Positions 6,357 to 6,674 of a stretch of 6,674 bases of DNA are shown in pieces (the stretch's first letter is position 1; every line of letters starts with the position of its first letter). The DNA lies in the NCBI GenBank assembly GCA_900290315.1, contig OKRF01000331.1:1-6674 (forward strand), in the 5' to 3' direction. A model generated the notes under the pieces. That model made no database searches. It worked only from the letters and a program-made list of their open reading frames with translations, and was not told the DNA's origin. The position numbers were made by a program, and so were the translations under genes. The DNA is from Candidatus Sulfopaludibacter sp. SbA3 (GTDB lineage: Bacteria; Acidobacteriota; Terriglobia; Bryobacterales; Bryobacteraceae).

Positions 6357-6674
6357 CACTGCTCCGGCCAGGGTACGACTTTCGGCGTGACCGTGGTGGA
6401 CTGTCCCGCTTCCACGCGCACACTCTCGCCGCTCGCGGCGACCTGCGCGACGATCGATGCCGGGTCAAAGGCCAGTTCATCCAACACCTGCTCCAGGGGT
6501 GCGTACTCGGGCATCCCCACCGCCACCGCGTAGTAATCGCCAGGCCGGAGACCGACGACGTCGAATCGCCCGTTGTTCTCGCACCTGCCCGTGCGGATTA
6601 GTTGGCCGTTGCGCAGTGACGGGTCCCTCGGGAAAACCACTACTACCTTGCAGTGCTCCGCCGAGCCCTGCACT
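6356..6674 (-). CDS. Exported carboxypeptidase-regulatory-like protein, C-terminus (paralog 1, partial)
   Basis: The frame is open to the window edge, so the N-terminal part lies beyond 6674. The visible 105-106 residues (VQGSAEHC to the WPEQ end) match the last domain of paralogs 2 and 3. The Gly-Ser-x-Glu-His-Cys strand, the second Cys in GRCENNGRFD, the LRPGDYYAVAV strand and the tail ESVRVEAGQSTTVTPK are all shared. The first visible codon is GTG, but by alignment it is an internal Val and not a start. It is followed by paralog 2 with a one-base TGATG overlap, so the three genes form one transcription unit with further genes possible upstream. Function beyond an exported beta-sandwich protein cannot be given. 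Confidence 0.82.
   Translation of the reverse strand, partial: VQGSAEHCKVVVVFPRDPSLRNGQLIRTGRCENNGRFDVVGLRPGDYYAVAVGMPEYAPLEQVLDELAFDPASIVAQVAASGESVRVEAGQSTTVTPKVVPWPEQ
6362..6365 (-). promoter_or_regulatory. Ribosome-binding site for paralog 2, inside the end of paralog 1
   Basis: GGAG lies five bases before the ATG at 6356 and forms part of the TGG CCG GAG codons (Trp-Pro-Glu) near the end of paralog 1. With the TGATG overlap it decides the start at 6356 over the GTG at 6359 and indicates translational coupling. Confidence 0.75.

Overview
This is a high-G+C bacterial window with two gene blocks read on the minus strand and one small gene on the plus strand. The style suggests an acidobacterium, perhaps of the Solibacter/Bryobacter kind. 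The signs are tandem exported proteins built from carboxypeptidase-regulatory-like domains with 'WAPTxYP' and 'GGRDVLGQ' signatures, plus large palindromic intergenic repeats. The taxon is inferred from gene style; no marker gene is present.

Region 1 (1-2652, minus strand) is a dTDP-L-rhamnose precursor cluster read rmlA -> rmlC -> rmlB -> glycosyltransferase (only its N-terminus lies in the window). RmlA activates glucose-1-phosphate to dTDP-glucose, RmlB makes the 4-keto-6-deoxy sugar and RmlC epimerises it. The glycosyltransferase presumably uses the product for a surface glycan. No rmlD (final reductase) is visible. rmlA and rmlC share one base (TGATG). rmlC and rmlB are separated by 141 bp, filled mostly by a 100-bp imperfect palindrome.

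Region 2 (2653-3037) holds a short divergent promoter region and a small single-domain cupin on the plus strand. The cupin has no visible Shine-Dalgarno sequence and an extended -10 element only 7 bp before its ATG, so it may be translated from a leaderless mRNA.

Region 3 (3091-6674, minus strand) is a tandem array of three paralogous exported proteins of about 530-555 aa, the first cut by the window edge. Each seems to be a signal peptide followed by about five beta-sandwich (CarboxypepD_reg-like) repeats. Both junctions are one-base start/stop overlaps, with a GGAG ribosome-binding site placed inside the last Trp-Pro-Glu codons of the preceding gene. A second palindromic repeat family occurs twice. 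One copy supplies the stop codons of both the cupin gene and the last paralog. The other sits inside the 5' coding end of that same paralog and pushes its signal peptide to about residue 39. The middle paralog carries a perfect 39-bp tandem duplication.

I did not see a defence system, CRISPR array, tRNA, rRNA or transposase gene. The most unusual content is the way the palindromic elements shape gene ends, together with the coupled paralog array.
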